NCBI GenBank assembly: GCA_019973155.2 | Contig: BPQB01000032.1 | Span: forward strand, 186,001 to 250,000 | Origin: Phanerochaete sordida | Taxonomy: Eukaryota; Basidiomycota; Agaricomycetes; Polyporales; Phanerochaetaceae | Reading direction: 5' to 3' | Length of the DNA stretch: 64,000 nt | In this document: positions 27,987-38,141 of the stretch, piece after piece | How the letters are laid out: each line of letters starts with the position of its first letter | Numbering within the stretch: the first letter of the stretch is position 1 | Notes under the pieces: generated by a model | What the model was told of the DNA's origin: nothing | Databases searched by the model: none | What the model saw: only the letters and a program-made list of their open reading frames with translations | Made by a program: the position numbers and the translations under genes

Positions 27987-29925
27987 ATGTCGACCTCCAT
28001 CCACGAGTTTAGCACGCTCACCGCGCTCTCGGGCGTCGTCGCGCTCGTCTATGCGCTCCTCCACGTTTTCCGCCAGATGAAGATCAAGGCCCTCGGAAAC
28101 CTGCCGCCCGGCCCCTCCGGCCTGCCCATCGTCGGTGAGTCGCGCTACACCGGTTGCAGTGCGCGCGGGCTGACGCCGCCACAGGCTCGCTGCCGTTCCT
28201 GTCCCACTACCCCGAGCTCACGCTCCACAAGTACGCGAAGAAGTTCGGGCCGCTCTACTCGATGTTCCTCGGCGACCAGCTCTTCGTCGTTGTCTCCGAC
28301 CCGCAGATCGTCAAGGACCTCGTTATCACGAACGGCGCGATCTTCTCGTCTCGCAAGGAGATGTTCATGAAGTCCAAGATCATCTTCGTCCGCCGCGGTA
28401 TCACCGCGACGCCCTACGACGACACCTGGTGCGTGGCCCTTCTCGCTTCCCTGCGCTAGCGGTGCTTACGATCTTCTGCAGGAGGAAGCACCGCCGTCTG
28501 GCCGCGCAGTTCCTGAGCAACAAGGCCGTCGGCAACTACGTCCCCGGCCTCGAGCTCGAGGTCAAGGAGATGCTGCGCAACCTCTACAGCAAGGGCCAGG
28601 CGGGTGCCGTCCCGATCAACCCCCAGCCCCACGCCGGCCGTACCTCGCTCAACAACATCCTGACCATCGCCTTCGGCATCCGCACTGACACCATCGACCA
28701 CCCTCTCGTCGGTCACTGGCTCAAGCACTCTCGTGAGTTCATGTAAGTATTCAGATTTCACCCTCGATGAATGCCTTCTCTGACCTCGCTCGAACATAGG
28801 AACTGCACTGGCCCTGTCTCCAACTGGGTCGACTTCGTCCCCCTCCTCCGCAACTTCCCCAACATGACGATGATCAACCGTGGCAAGCGCCTGCACCAGG
28901 GCCTCGTCGACACCTGCAGCGGCCTCATCAACGACGTCGACCGCCGCATGAAGGCGGGCGAGGACGTTCCGGACTGCATGGCCAAGTTCCTGCTCAGCGT
29001 CAAGGAGGAGGAGAAGCTCGACGACCTCGACATCATCTTTGTCTGCGCTGCGTTCATGATCGGCGGTGTCGAGACCACGGCCGCCATCAAGCAGTGGTTC
29101 GCTGCCCACATCCCCGCGTTCCCGATGATGCAGGCGCGCGCGCAGATGGAGCTCGACCGTGTGGTCGGCCGTGACCGTCTTCCTCAGCCTGAGGACGAGA
29201 AGAAGCTGCCCTACGTCCGTGCGATCATCAAGGTGCGCTCGAACTCTCTCAACTGGTAACATGCGGCTGACGCCCAGAGCAGGAGATCGAGCGTGTGCAC
29301 AACCCCTTCTGGCTCGGCACTCCTCACTTGAGCACTGAGGACTTCAACTACCGCGGCCACTTGATCCCCAAGAACACGGTCGTCATCATCAACTCTGTAG
29401 GTTTTGCCTCCGATTATCAGCTTCTTCCAGGCTGACATATTCGTACAGTACACCATGCACAACGACCCGCAGCGCTTCCCTGAGCCCGAGAAGTTCAACG
29501 TGAGTCTACATTCCAATCATGCATTGTAGAATCGTATCCAACCCTCTGCCTCAGCCCGACCGCTACCTGAACGACCACTACTCGAACGCCGAGTCCGCCA
29601 ACCTCGCGGACCCGTACCAGCGCGACCACTGGATGTTCGGTGCCGGGTACGCACACTGACCTGTCTGCAGTTCTGATCGTACTGACCGGTGTCCTCCGTC
29701 TCTAGTCGCCGCATCTGCCCCGGTATCCCGCTCGCCGAGCAGGAGATCTTCCTCGCCGTCGCGGGCATGCTCTGGGCGTTCAACATGCAGCAGCTGCCCG
29801 ACGAGCCGATCGACCTCAAGGAGTACGACGGTCTCTCTGGTCGCTCCCCCGTGCCCTTCCGCATCAAGATGACCCCGCGCCACGAGCGTGTCAGCGAGGT
29901 CCTCGGCCTCACCACCAAGGCTTAA
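27987..29925 (+). CDS. Cytochrome P450 monooxygenase, copy 2
   Basis: Eight exons (27987-28134, 28185-28428, 28482-28742, 28800-29232, 29283-29396, 29449-29499, 29555-29646, 29706-29925) sum exactly to 521 codons. The 520-residue protein has an N-terminal anchor (TALSGVVALVYALL), LPPGPSGLPIVG, the I-helix FMIGGVETTAAIKQW, ExxR as EIERV, PDRYL and the haem loop FGAGRRICPG. It is very like the P450 at 21034-22985: in the stretch from NGAIFSSRKEM to PY-D-W only 6 of about 34 residues differ. Its codons are more strongly GC-ending than those of copy 1, suggesting higher expression. Substrate is unknown. Confidence 0.95.
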
Positions 29926-30496
29926 GATACTGGCACAGTCCCCGTTCAATGCTTGGTAGAGCTGCATAGAAAGTGCTTCAAGTTCCAGCTTTGTAGACAG
30001 CATCGCGTCTGCTTTTCGTATTATAATGGGTCATTTTGTCATAAACTAGATATTAATACACGATCGTCCTTCATAGCCAACGACTACAATCATTACCGTG
30101 CAATGGTCGCAAACCGGAGCGGTGAGAGAGGTCGAGCACGAGCAAACGTGTCTGGTACGGTCGTACGCGAGCCAACGAACGATCTTGAACCGAAATTGAC
30201 TAAGATCACATACAGCAAAGCTTGACTGTGCTTGCTATCTATCAGCGGACGGTCACTAGCATTCACGCAATACTCAAGTCGTTGGTGGGCATTCCAGCAG
30301 CCCAGTGATGCATACTCAGCGGCGACAGTGATTTCACGCGACATGTTGCTAGCAAAACTAGGACATAGTTGGCATTGACGAATTAACTATCGTTTGCTGT
30401 GTGACCAGGTATTCGTGAATAGGCGTGCATAAGACCCCCACATTACAATAACATTACAGTACCACCTCCATATAATCCAAGCGACACAACCACAGC
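29926..30496. other. Intergenic, tail-to-tail (P450 copy 2 and LCB1)
   Basis: AT-richer stretch of about 570 bp between two 3' ends. No gene or RNA recognised. Confidence 0.6.
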
Positions 30497-32383
30497 CTAT
30501 CTTCGCTGCTTGCCCACGACCTTGGTGAACGCAGCCTTGACGACGCTCGCGGCCTTCTCGCACTCCTTCTTGCTCAGTGCAGATGTGATGGCAAGCCGTA
30601 TGCTCGGCCGCACCTCCGTGAGCTCCTGGCCGCGCAGACGCTTCGCCCGGGTGACCATCACGCCCTGCGCCAGCGCCTCCTCAACGATGTCCTGCAGGAT
30701 CCTGTCCTCGAGGTCCGCGTCGAACACCTCAGGGTCTCGCGAATGCGGTGACAACGGATTCGAGAGCTTGCCGGACGTCGAACTCATGGATGGCGACGGG
30801 AGCGTCGTGGGCAGGAGGTGCTGTGGAGACGGCATACGGACATAGAGGTGAATCATCGGGGAGGCAGGATGCGAAGGAATTGTGATGCAGTCTGCCCTGT
30901 CCAGTATCGAGTGGACTGCACGAACGTTCTCCTGAAGTGTGGTGAGGATCGAGGGCGTACTGCGCAGGATGTTGATACCCTCCGACGCAGCCACGCTGAG
31001 CAATGGTGGCATAGCGGCAGAGAACACGAATGAAGTGCCGTTGATACGCTGAATCAGGAGATCAACATGGTCGTCCTGTTCACATAGAGGGAAAATGTAC
31101 CTGATGGTTGACGACAACATTTGAACCCGCACAGAAACCGCCGCATGCAGTCAGACCGTTTGCCAGGGATCCTACCAGCATATCCACTTGTGACGCCTAC
31201 ATTCTTAGATGAGCCAGCTGCAAGCTTCGTCGAAGGGATATCACGCACTGGAACGTTGTACAGCTCAGTCAGGCCGCGACCGGTCCTGCCCACGCTGCCG
31301 AAAGACACGCTTTCGTCGAGAATAAGCCGATATTTGTACTTCACTTTGAGCTCGACCTGTGATATTCAGATCAGCTTCCACCTCAGATTCACCAAGAATT
31401 CATCACTCACAAGCTTGGGCAAATCAGACATAGCACCATCATGATCGAAGATGCCCTCCGTGACAATGAACCGTCGTGTGAGCGGACCCTTCTTCTTGCG
31501 CCTCTCCTTCTCAATACTCTCCAGCACCTGCTCCAAGCTCTTCATATCGTTGTGATCGTACCACCTGATTGTCGACCGAGAGATTTGCAGACCCTTCTGA
31601 ATGGCGAAGTTGACACCGCGGTCGGCGATGATAATATCACCGCGCTTGCAGAAGGCCGGAATGACTGAAGAGATGGTTGAGAAAGCCTGGGCATAGATGA
31701 TGGCTGCCTCAGTGCCCAAGAAGTCCGCGATGTCTTTCTCCAGTTGAATATGAACATCTAGCAAGAATATCTCAGTATATGCCTCCCAAATATCCTGGTG
31801 ACGCAATGACCTTGAGTGCCGTAGAACCCTGGAGGACCACAGCTTCCAAGTCCGTACCGGACCAAAGTGTCAATAGAACGCTCCTTGATGGTCTCATTGC
31901 CAGCCAAACCGGTGAAGTTGTAGCTGGCGAGGTTCGTGACAGTCTTTCCATTGGAAAGCTTAGGCTTCGGCCCGGTGGGACCAACGATGACAGGTGAATT
32001 GTTAATCTCTGCCAGTTCACGTTCATCCAAGGGTGCTCCTAAGGGCTCCGGAGTCCACTCGTCGACTAATTCGTCGATTTCCTGGACTGCGTATCAGTAA
32101 GGACCGTGGGGCTGAAGCGCGACACACGCACCTTCTCTTCAAACTTGATGAAGTGTTTCCCAGAGTTGTCCGCACGCGTACGCGACTGCATAAGCGTCCG
32201 TATCGCAAAGATGATTAGGATGACTTCGAGGACTGTGCGGCCGGGGTCGTTCTGATGCGAGGACCTGACATAGCGGGCAACGACGGCTGAACCGGGTATC
32301 TTGAAGAAGGTCGTCTCGAGCGTGGTATAGGACTGAGAAAGGATCGTGAAGAGAGGCTCGAGGGCCGTCGTCGTCGTGTTCAT
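30497..32383 (-). CDS. LCB1: Serine palmitoyltransferase subunit 1 (LCB1)
   Basis: Regulatory, non-PLP-lysine subunit of serine palmitoyltransferase, the ER enzyme that starts sphingolipid synthesis from serine and palmitoyl-CoA. The start [15 protein letters not shown] at 32383 follows an in-frame basic leader that lacks conservation. A membrane-anchor helix ([16 protein letters not shown]) precedes the aminotransferase fold I domain: [84 protein letters not shown] and, after an intron ending [27 protein letters not shown]. As expected for LCB1 the lysine that binds PLP in LCB2 is absent at this position. The C-terminus is basic (VVGKQRR). It diverges from the next gene across 368 bp. Confidence 0.94.
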
Positions 32384-32751
32384 CTTGCCACGACGAGATG
32401 GTGGTCGGGGGCGAAGATATTTACGAATTATTCGGGAATGATCCCCCGAGCGCTTCGCGCTGGTTCGACGGCGCGGGCAGTGTTCGTGAGCCTCAACCTC
32501 GACGACGACCAAGTACGCGACGGCGGCGAGTCTGAGCTGCGGCTTTTCGTGGTAGATGATGGCGACAGCTTCGACACACAGAGCCGCGGCCTCCATCTCT
32601 CAGACTCGCCTCGCTCCTCCGCCTCCGGATGGCAGACCCAGGCGAATGACCTCTCCCTCGCTGCCCCCGCCTGCGCCCCTCGATCTTGTCAGTGCCAGCC
32701 ATGTAATAATTGCATAACGCCTTTTGATATGTCCTCTCATAGCCAGAGCCG
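32384..32751. other. Short divergent promoter region
   Basis: 368 bp between LCB1 and the 739-residue low-complexity gene. Presumably a bidirectional promoter; no clear TATA box seen. Confidence 0.5.
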
Positions 32752-34971
32752 ATGACTTATGGCCGCGCTCGCCCTCCTTCACCGCTGCGCAACGCGGTGA
32801 CCGCCGATCCCGACACAGGCGAGATCAGCGAGAGTGGTTCGGAGCACGACTCGACCGATCAGCTGCAGTGGGCCGACAGAGTCTCCTCGCCTCCGCCGTC
32901 CGTTGCTCAATTCGCGGCGAATTTTGCCCAGAGGGTTGGCTCGCTCATGAGCAACAAGTCGAGCACCCACTTGCCCACGGACGAGGAGCTCATGGCAGAG
33001 GCTGAACGCGAGCGCGAGCGGACCAGGCGGGAAGCTGAACGGATACTCACTCGCGAGGCTGAGACGAAACGCTTGGAAGACCGCGTGTTGGCCATGCTCG
33101 ACAGTGATATGCGAAATATGGCTCCCCCTGCGCCCCCGGCACTGTCGTCTACTCCCCCATCACCCTCCGGGTCCAACAAGGAAGGCACGAGCTGGCTATC
33201 TGCCTTCAAGAACAAGCTGACCCCGACCAAGGAGCCCCTCACGCCCGCGCAGCAGATCATCCAGGAGACGAAGGTGCGGGATAAGGAGATGGCCAAGGAA
33301 GAGAAGAAGTTCGAGAAAGAGAAGAAGGGAGTGGAGAAGGAGATGAAGAAGATTGTCAAGAAACAGGCTAAGCAGAGGAGCGGTGACTGGCCCTCTTCGC
33401 CTGAAGGCAAGTTCAATGACCCCGCGTTCATGAATCTCAACCCGCCCGGCCAGTCGTCACAAGCTCCAGTCCGCCAAATGACTGCATCGCCTGTTTCACC
33501 TTCGCCAGCCCGGCAGTTTAGCTTGCCTCCTAGTCTTGCCCCTTCTCCCATGCGTAGCACCGATAACCGCTCAACGTCTCCAGGACGCAATGGCCCGCCC
33601 CTCTATGCCCAGTTTTCTCCGGAAGGGTCTCTAGACATGCCCGCTACGTTGCTGACAATCGCCACCCGCTTTGAGAAACTAGAGCGTTGGACCGTTGGTC
33701 ATGTTCGTGCTCTTGAAGAACGCATGGACGACGTTGAGCGCTGGCTAGTGGACAAGGAGAAGGAGAAGGAGTCTCACGGCCAGTCTGGCAGCACTGCTGT
33801 TGCAGTCCACCGAACTGGAGAGCCAGCCACATTGGAAGCAGCCATTGGAGAGGTCCGAGATGAGCTCGCCGAAGTTCAAGGGCGTATAGGCGAGCTCGGG
33901 CGAGAGATGGCCAAAATGGTCACTGCTCCAGCCAATCTCTCTTCTGGCCCATCTCGCGGCTCCGCCTCGATTGGCAGGTCGCCTTCGGCGAGCTCCTCTA
34001 TCGCCCTGCGCACGATGTCGACATCGGTTTCGACTGCGCCTCGCACTTCTTCGCCGCCCAAGTCTGCCAAGGACCCTAGTACATCGCCGGTCACGACACC
34101 TGGCGCCCCTTCCAGAACTCGCCTACCATACCCTACCGGTGACTATGCTACGCCGCCCGATAGCGTGCACTTGGCACAAGGCGCGTTCTCTCCTCCCGCC
34201 TCGCCCCCTGATGGTAGCTTAATCCGTCGAGTCTCGGTGTCCGGGCTCCCGTCTACCTCGGACTACTTCGCATCCAACGGCAGCTCGTCCGCGGGACTGC
34301 CCGCGCGTGCAATCAGCCCACCTTCCCTGCCTCCACCTCCCCCACAGGCCGAGCTGCGTTCGAGCGTAAGTCCTACACCGAGGAAGCGCTACACTGTCGC
34401 GCTGGGTGACTCCATCATGGCTTCGGACCGCGGACGTAATTCCAGGGACATGTCCTCCGTGCCTCTGTCATCATCGCCTGTGTCAATGGCCGCCTCGGGT
34501 GATACCACCGACGAGGAGGACAGCATGAACGACGAGACCATCGGCAAGACCGCTGCACGGCGATCTGGCCTCACCGCGGCGAGGTTCAACGGAGACGACA
34601 GTGACCGCTCGTCGCAGCCCTCTCCCTCTCCCGCCCCTACCCGCCACGGCCGCGCGCGCCCCGTGTCGATGTACAGCACGCCCGTGTCCTCCATGCAGAA
34701 CCTCGTCGCGCCTGCGCCGGTGCGCCCGCTGAACACGCGGATGCGTTCGCGCTCGCGCTCACGCTCGACGGACAAGTTCGGGAGCGAGGCGTCGGGGAGC
34801 AGCGTCCCGCCGACGCCGACATCCGGCCGGTTCGTCGACCCACTCATCACGCGCCGGCAGACGAGGGAGATCGAGGCGAGCCAGGCACCGCCTGCGCCCA
34901 GGGTCGTGGCCGGAAAGCCCAGGGCCCCCGTCGGCCAGCTTGTCGCGTACTTCGACAAGGAGAAACGCTAG
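32752..34971 (+). CDS. Uncharacterised Ser/Pro-rich coiled-coil protein, 739 residues
   Basis: A single uninterrupted frame of 740 codons. I do not recognise the family. An acidic N-terminus with SPPPSVAQFAANFAQRVGSLM leads into a charged helix (about residues 76-115, EAERERERTRREAERIL), then WLSAFKNKLTPTKEPLTP, a very lysine-rich helix (about 172-207), and a further coiled coil beginning LDMPATLLTIATRFEKLERW (about 293-350). The rest is low-complexity Ser/Pro/Thr with many SP and TP sites, an RSRSRSRS-like run near residue 665 and a conserved-looking end (GQLVAYFDKEKR). No membrane segment or signal peptide. Probably a cytosolic or cytoskeletal scaffold with phosphorylation sites. The absence of introns is unusual in this neighbourhood. 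Confidence 0.8.
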   Translation: MTYGRARPPSPLRNAVTADPDTGEISESGSEHDSTDQLQWADRVSSPPPSVAQFAANFAQRVGSLMSNKSSTHLPTDEELMAEAERERERTRREAERILTREAETKRLEDRVLAMLDSDMRNMAPPAPPALSSTPPSPSGSNKEGTSWLSAFKNKLTPTKEPLTPAQQIIQETKVRDKEMAKEEKKFEKEKKGVEKEMKKIVKKQAKQRSGDWPSSPEGKFNDPAFMNLNPPGQSSQAPVRQMTASPVSPSPARQFSLPPSLAPSPMRSTDNRSTSPGRNGPPLYAQFSPEGSLDMPATLLTIATRFEKLERWTVGHVRALEERMDDVERWLVDKEKEKESHGQSGSTAVAVHRTGEPATLEAAIGEVRDELAEVQGRIGELGREMAKMVTAPANLSSGPSRGSASIGRSPSASSSIALRTMSTSVSTAPRTSSPPKSAKDPSTSPVTTPGAPSRTRLPYPTGDYATPPDSVHLAQGAFSPPASPPDGSLIRRVSVSGLPSTSDYFASNGSSSAGLPARAISPPSLPPPPPQAELRSSVSPTPRKRYTVALGDSIMASDRGRNSRDMSSVPLSSSPVSMAASGDTTDEEDSMNDETIGKTAARRSGLTAARFNGDDSDRSSQPSPSPAPTRHGRARPVSMYSTPVSSMQNLVAPAPVRPLNTRMRSRSRSRSTDKFGSEASGSSVPPTPTSGRFVDPLITRRQTREIEASQAPPAPRVVAGKPRAPVGQLVAYFDKEKR

Positions 34972-35144
34972 CACCCTTCAAGCTTCAACTCTCAGCTCAC
35001 TCGGAATGTTTTGTTCTTGCATGCTTTCGCCGCTTCGCTTATTCTTGCCACCATCTTGGCCATACCCACCATGTTTGCGAGTATCTATCTTGGCACCTGA
35101 CGCTTGGTCGGAGCTCTGCTGATATTTCCTGTGCTGGATTGTAT

Positions 35145-36743
35145 TTACGACTGTTGTACGACATTGTGTACGACCTCATTAACGACCGCATTCACGACTT
35201 CGTTGGCTGTGCCGTTTGGTGCTGCGGGAGCAGCATCCTCGTCTGGGGTGTCTTTGGCGGGCTCGTTCTGGTCATCGGGTGCCTTCCGTTTCACAGCGGT
35301 GCGTAGCCCCAAAGGATTCCTGAACAGCTCCTCGTGCTTTTCTAAAGCATTCTCGATGCGCTGTTTTTGTTGCGTGAATTCTCGAGTCAGATGGCGATTG
35401 ACTGTAAAAAGATTGCTATTAGTCGACGAACGGAGATAATGTCTGCATGGGCCCAACACACCATCCTTCCACTCCGGGTACCGCCTAGATCCCGGGAGCA
35501 CCATACCCTCGGCTTGCAGCCGGCGCGCCACCTGAGCAATCTCCCAGCACACCGACAACACGGACGACATGCTGCTATCGAGCACGCCGAGCGCGACGAG
35601 GTTCCAGTGGGCGCCCCAGACCTTGCGGATGACGTTGTGGATGTCCGTCGGCTGGTAGCTCAGCGCGACCTTCCCCGCCGTCATGCCGACGTACACCTTG
35701 TCGCGGAACGCCGCGTACCACTGGCGCAGCTTCTCGTTCCGCGTCCCCGCGTCGTTGACCATGCCCGGCAGCGGCGCATGCAGGTGCGGCATGAAGTTCT
35801 TGTACAGCACGAGCGGGTCCCCGTGGTACATGAAGTGCAGCAGCGGCTCCAGCGTCGCGATGTCGGGCACCGCGACGGGCACTGTCCGCAGGCCCAGCAC
35901 CGTCGCCGTCGTCTCGCGCGCGCCGCCCTGCGCGTCCGCCGGCACCGTCTGGTCCACCGCGCCGCCGACGCGCCGCACGGCCGGCGGGAAGCGCACGCGC
36001 GTGCAGTACGCGGCGAGCACGACGTCGTGCACGGGCAGCACGAGCATCCGCCGCGCGGCCCCGCGCGCACGCCCGCCGAGCCGTGCCAGCGAGCGCGCCT
36101 CGTACACGCACAGCAGGTGCGAGGGCGTCGACGACAGCGCGAGGTCGTCCATCACGACCTCGAGCATGGCGGGCAGCGCCTTCGGCGGCGGCTCGCAGCG
36201 CACGGTCGCGACGGGCCCCCAGAACCTGCGCGGCGGGTCAGCATGATGGCGCTTGCCGGGGCTGTCTGCGGCGCACCTCATCTCGATGTACGATGCGTGC
36301 AGCGCATCTCTGTAGGCGACGATGTGCGCGGCGATGTGGACGTTGGGGTACAAGGAGGTCATGGCCTCCTTGGTCGGGACCGGGAGCGGAGGGGTGAACA
36401 GTATTTTGGGCAGCAGTGCGTGCTCTTCCCAGTACTGCTGTGTCTCTGGTTTCGTGTATCGCCTGTGAGTATAGATGTGCCCGCGAGAGTAGGCAGCGAT
36501 CGCCTCCTGTTCAGAGAGGACATCCCATATGCGCCGCCGCCGCTTCCTTCTCTGGGCCTGTACGCACGAGTACTCCACGGCCTTCTCTGCGGAGCGTAGG
36601 CGCGCTGCTCGTCGTTCCGAACGTTGTGGCGTCCGCCGTGCTAGGCTTACTCGCGTCATGGTGGTGGTGGGCACGGAAGACGGGGAGGATCTCGTGGGTG
36701 GCGTATCTGCCGTCGCGGAAGAAAGTTGAGATTTAAAGGACAA
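35145..36743 (-). CDS. Clp1-like (clampless1-like) protein B
   Basis: A long frame of 532 codons, TGA at 35145-35147. Visible segments are TKEAMTSLYPNVHIAAHIVA, YRDALHASYIEMRC, RRMLVLPVHDVVLAAYCTRV, RTVPVAVPDIATLEPLLHFM, WNLVALGVLDSSMSSVL and CWEIAQVARRLQ. That order (LYP motif, HD-VLAAYC, two-strand VPVPD...LLxF(M/L)Y, W-N-LGV-D, C/A-W-E) resembles the basidiomycete Clp1 family, which acts downstream of mating-type homeodomain proteins in clamp-cell formation. The assignment is from pattern memory. The C-terminus is basic then acidic, with a repeat-like NEVVNAVVNEVVHNVV. A 60-nt in-frame intron (about 35402-35461; donor GTGTGT, branch GACTAAT, acceptor TTTTTACAG) is probable, which would shorten the product by 20 residues. 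It is convergent with the neighbour at 34971. Confidence 0.6.
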   Translation of the reverse strand: MSFKSQLSSATADTPPTRSSPSSVPTTTMTRVSLARRTPQRSERRAARLRSAEKAVEYSCVQAQRRKRRRRIWDVLSEQEAIAAYSRGHIYTHRRYTKPETQQYWEEHALLPKILFTPPLPVPTKEAMTSLYPNVHIAAHIVAYRDALHASYIEMRCAADSPGKRHHADPPRRFWGPVATVRCEPPPKALPAMLEVVMDDLALSSTPSHLLCVYEARSLARLGGRARGAARRMLVLPVHDVVLAAYCTRVRFPPAVRRVGGAVDQTVPADAQGGARETTATVLGLRTVPVAVPDIATLEPLLHFMYHGDPLVLYKNFMPHLHAPLPGMVNDAGTRNEKLRQWYAAFRDKVYVGMTAGKVALSYQPTDIHNVIRKVWGAHWNLVALGVLDSSMSSVLSVCWEIAQVARRLQAEGMVLPGSRRYPEWKDGVLGPCRHYLRSSTNSNLFTVNRHLTREFTQQKQRIENALEKHEELFRNPLGLRTAVKRKAPDDQNEPAKDTPDEDAAPAAPNGTANEVVNAVVNEVVHNVVQQS

Positions 36744-38141
36744 CGAAGCGTGGCGAACGCATTGTGCTGTGCATGTGCACGGGCCGTTTGTTGTACGCGG
36801 GCGTTTCCAGGGAACAAGGCAGAGAGAAATCGACGATCCGCGCTAGTCGCGCCCATACAGCCAAACGTTGAGTGAGTTGGACCGTGGAGCCGGAGCACAC
36901 TGAGTTGCTTGGCTGCGGGAACACACGAGGCGTGCGAGGCCGCTATCACGCTGATGACGAGAGACAAAGGAGACGGTGCAGGTGAAGGACATGCAGCAAG
37001 CACGTGGAAGAACCTAAAGCCACTCGTGCCCGCGGGCCGTAAGGAGACACGCTCAGGTTGGTCCTGGCTGACGACAAGATTAAACAAACCTGACCAGGGG
37101 TCACGACGCGGATTTTGAGAGATGAGACGGAGATCACTGGCACATTCAAGACGTGCTATAGCATTGAGCTCGTGCAACTTGGATGCAGTTCTTGCGGGCG
37201 ATGCTGGGTCACTATCTCGTTGTGCTTGACCAAAGCGTGAAGTGTGAGTAGCCTGAGACTATATGAGAAATAAAGGCAACGAGAAAGTGGAAGCAAGTGC
37301 TCACGAAAGCGACATGGCCCGTCCGAGTCCGCGCCGCGAGCCGACGCGCCGCTTCACGGACTGTTGATGCGCTCTCCCCCAAATTGGAAAGCGTCGGTGC
37401 GGCAGACAAGGCTTTGGTTCTGTCCGCCATGATGCATGAGGTACCAGAGCTGCAACGCTGTATATTTTTTTCTTTCTCTACAAATCTCCACGCGCTAATT
37501 GTAAACCAGGTCGGTAGGTCAGCGTATTTTCGCATCTGGACGACCCAGAGCGTTCCACTGCGACTCGTATACCGGCGCCGGCGGCTAGTTCGCCCGCCCG
37601 TGTCGTAGAGGTCGAGGGGAAGACGACACCGTCCGTGTTTCGTCACAGAGCATTCGACCATCTAGATGCCTGGGATCTGACGTCGAAGTCAGGATCGACG
37701 CGCTCGTCGTTAGACAGTGCGGGCGGAAGCAACCCCTCTCCTGTGCGCCAAATGCTCGTCCTCGCGCAGCCTCGCGCTCATGTGCAACGACGAGTCTCAG
37801 ATTTGGACCCTCACGTAGCAGACTATCGACGAAGAGATAGCATTGATCAACATGTGCTCCGTAGACCGGTAACCCGTCTCGGGTTCCTTGTCCACTCTCC
37901 GACTTCCACATGGACCGCGCTTCACTTAGGAGACAAAGCGGTGGCCGCGCGCGCCGCCCGAGTGAAGGCACGGATAGATATCGCCAACGGAGCATGCAAT
38001 TGACCGCAGACCGCGATTCGGTATGCTTGAAACGAACCTGTTTGGCTTGTGACTTGTCTCACCGTCAATTGACCCTGCTTGCCACACACATAAGATACTG
38101 CCCAGCAGAGAGCATGTTGAAGACTCTACCTCCCGCACCCA
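36744..38141. other. Divergent intergenic region
   Basis: About 1.4 kb with promoters for Clp1-like B and the glutamine-synthetase-like gene. No supported gene on either strand. Confidence 0.6.

Noticed and set aside
35367..36599. 410-codon open frame on the plus strand
   Set aside because: It is the GC-rich shadow of Clp1-like B on the opposite strand, Arg/His-rich with no conserved sequence.
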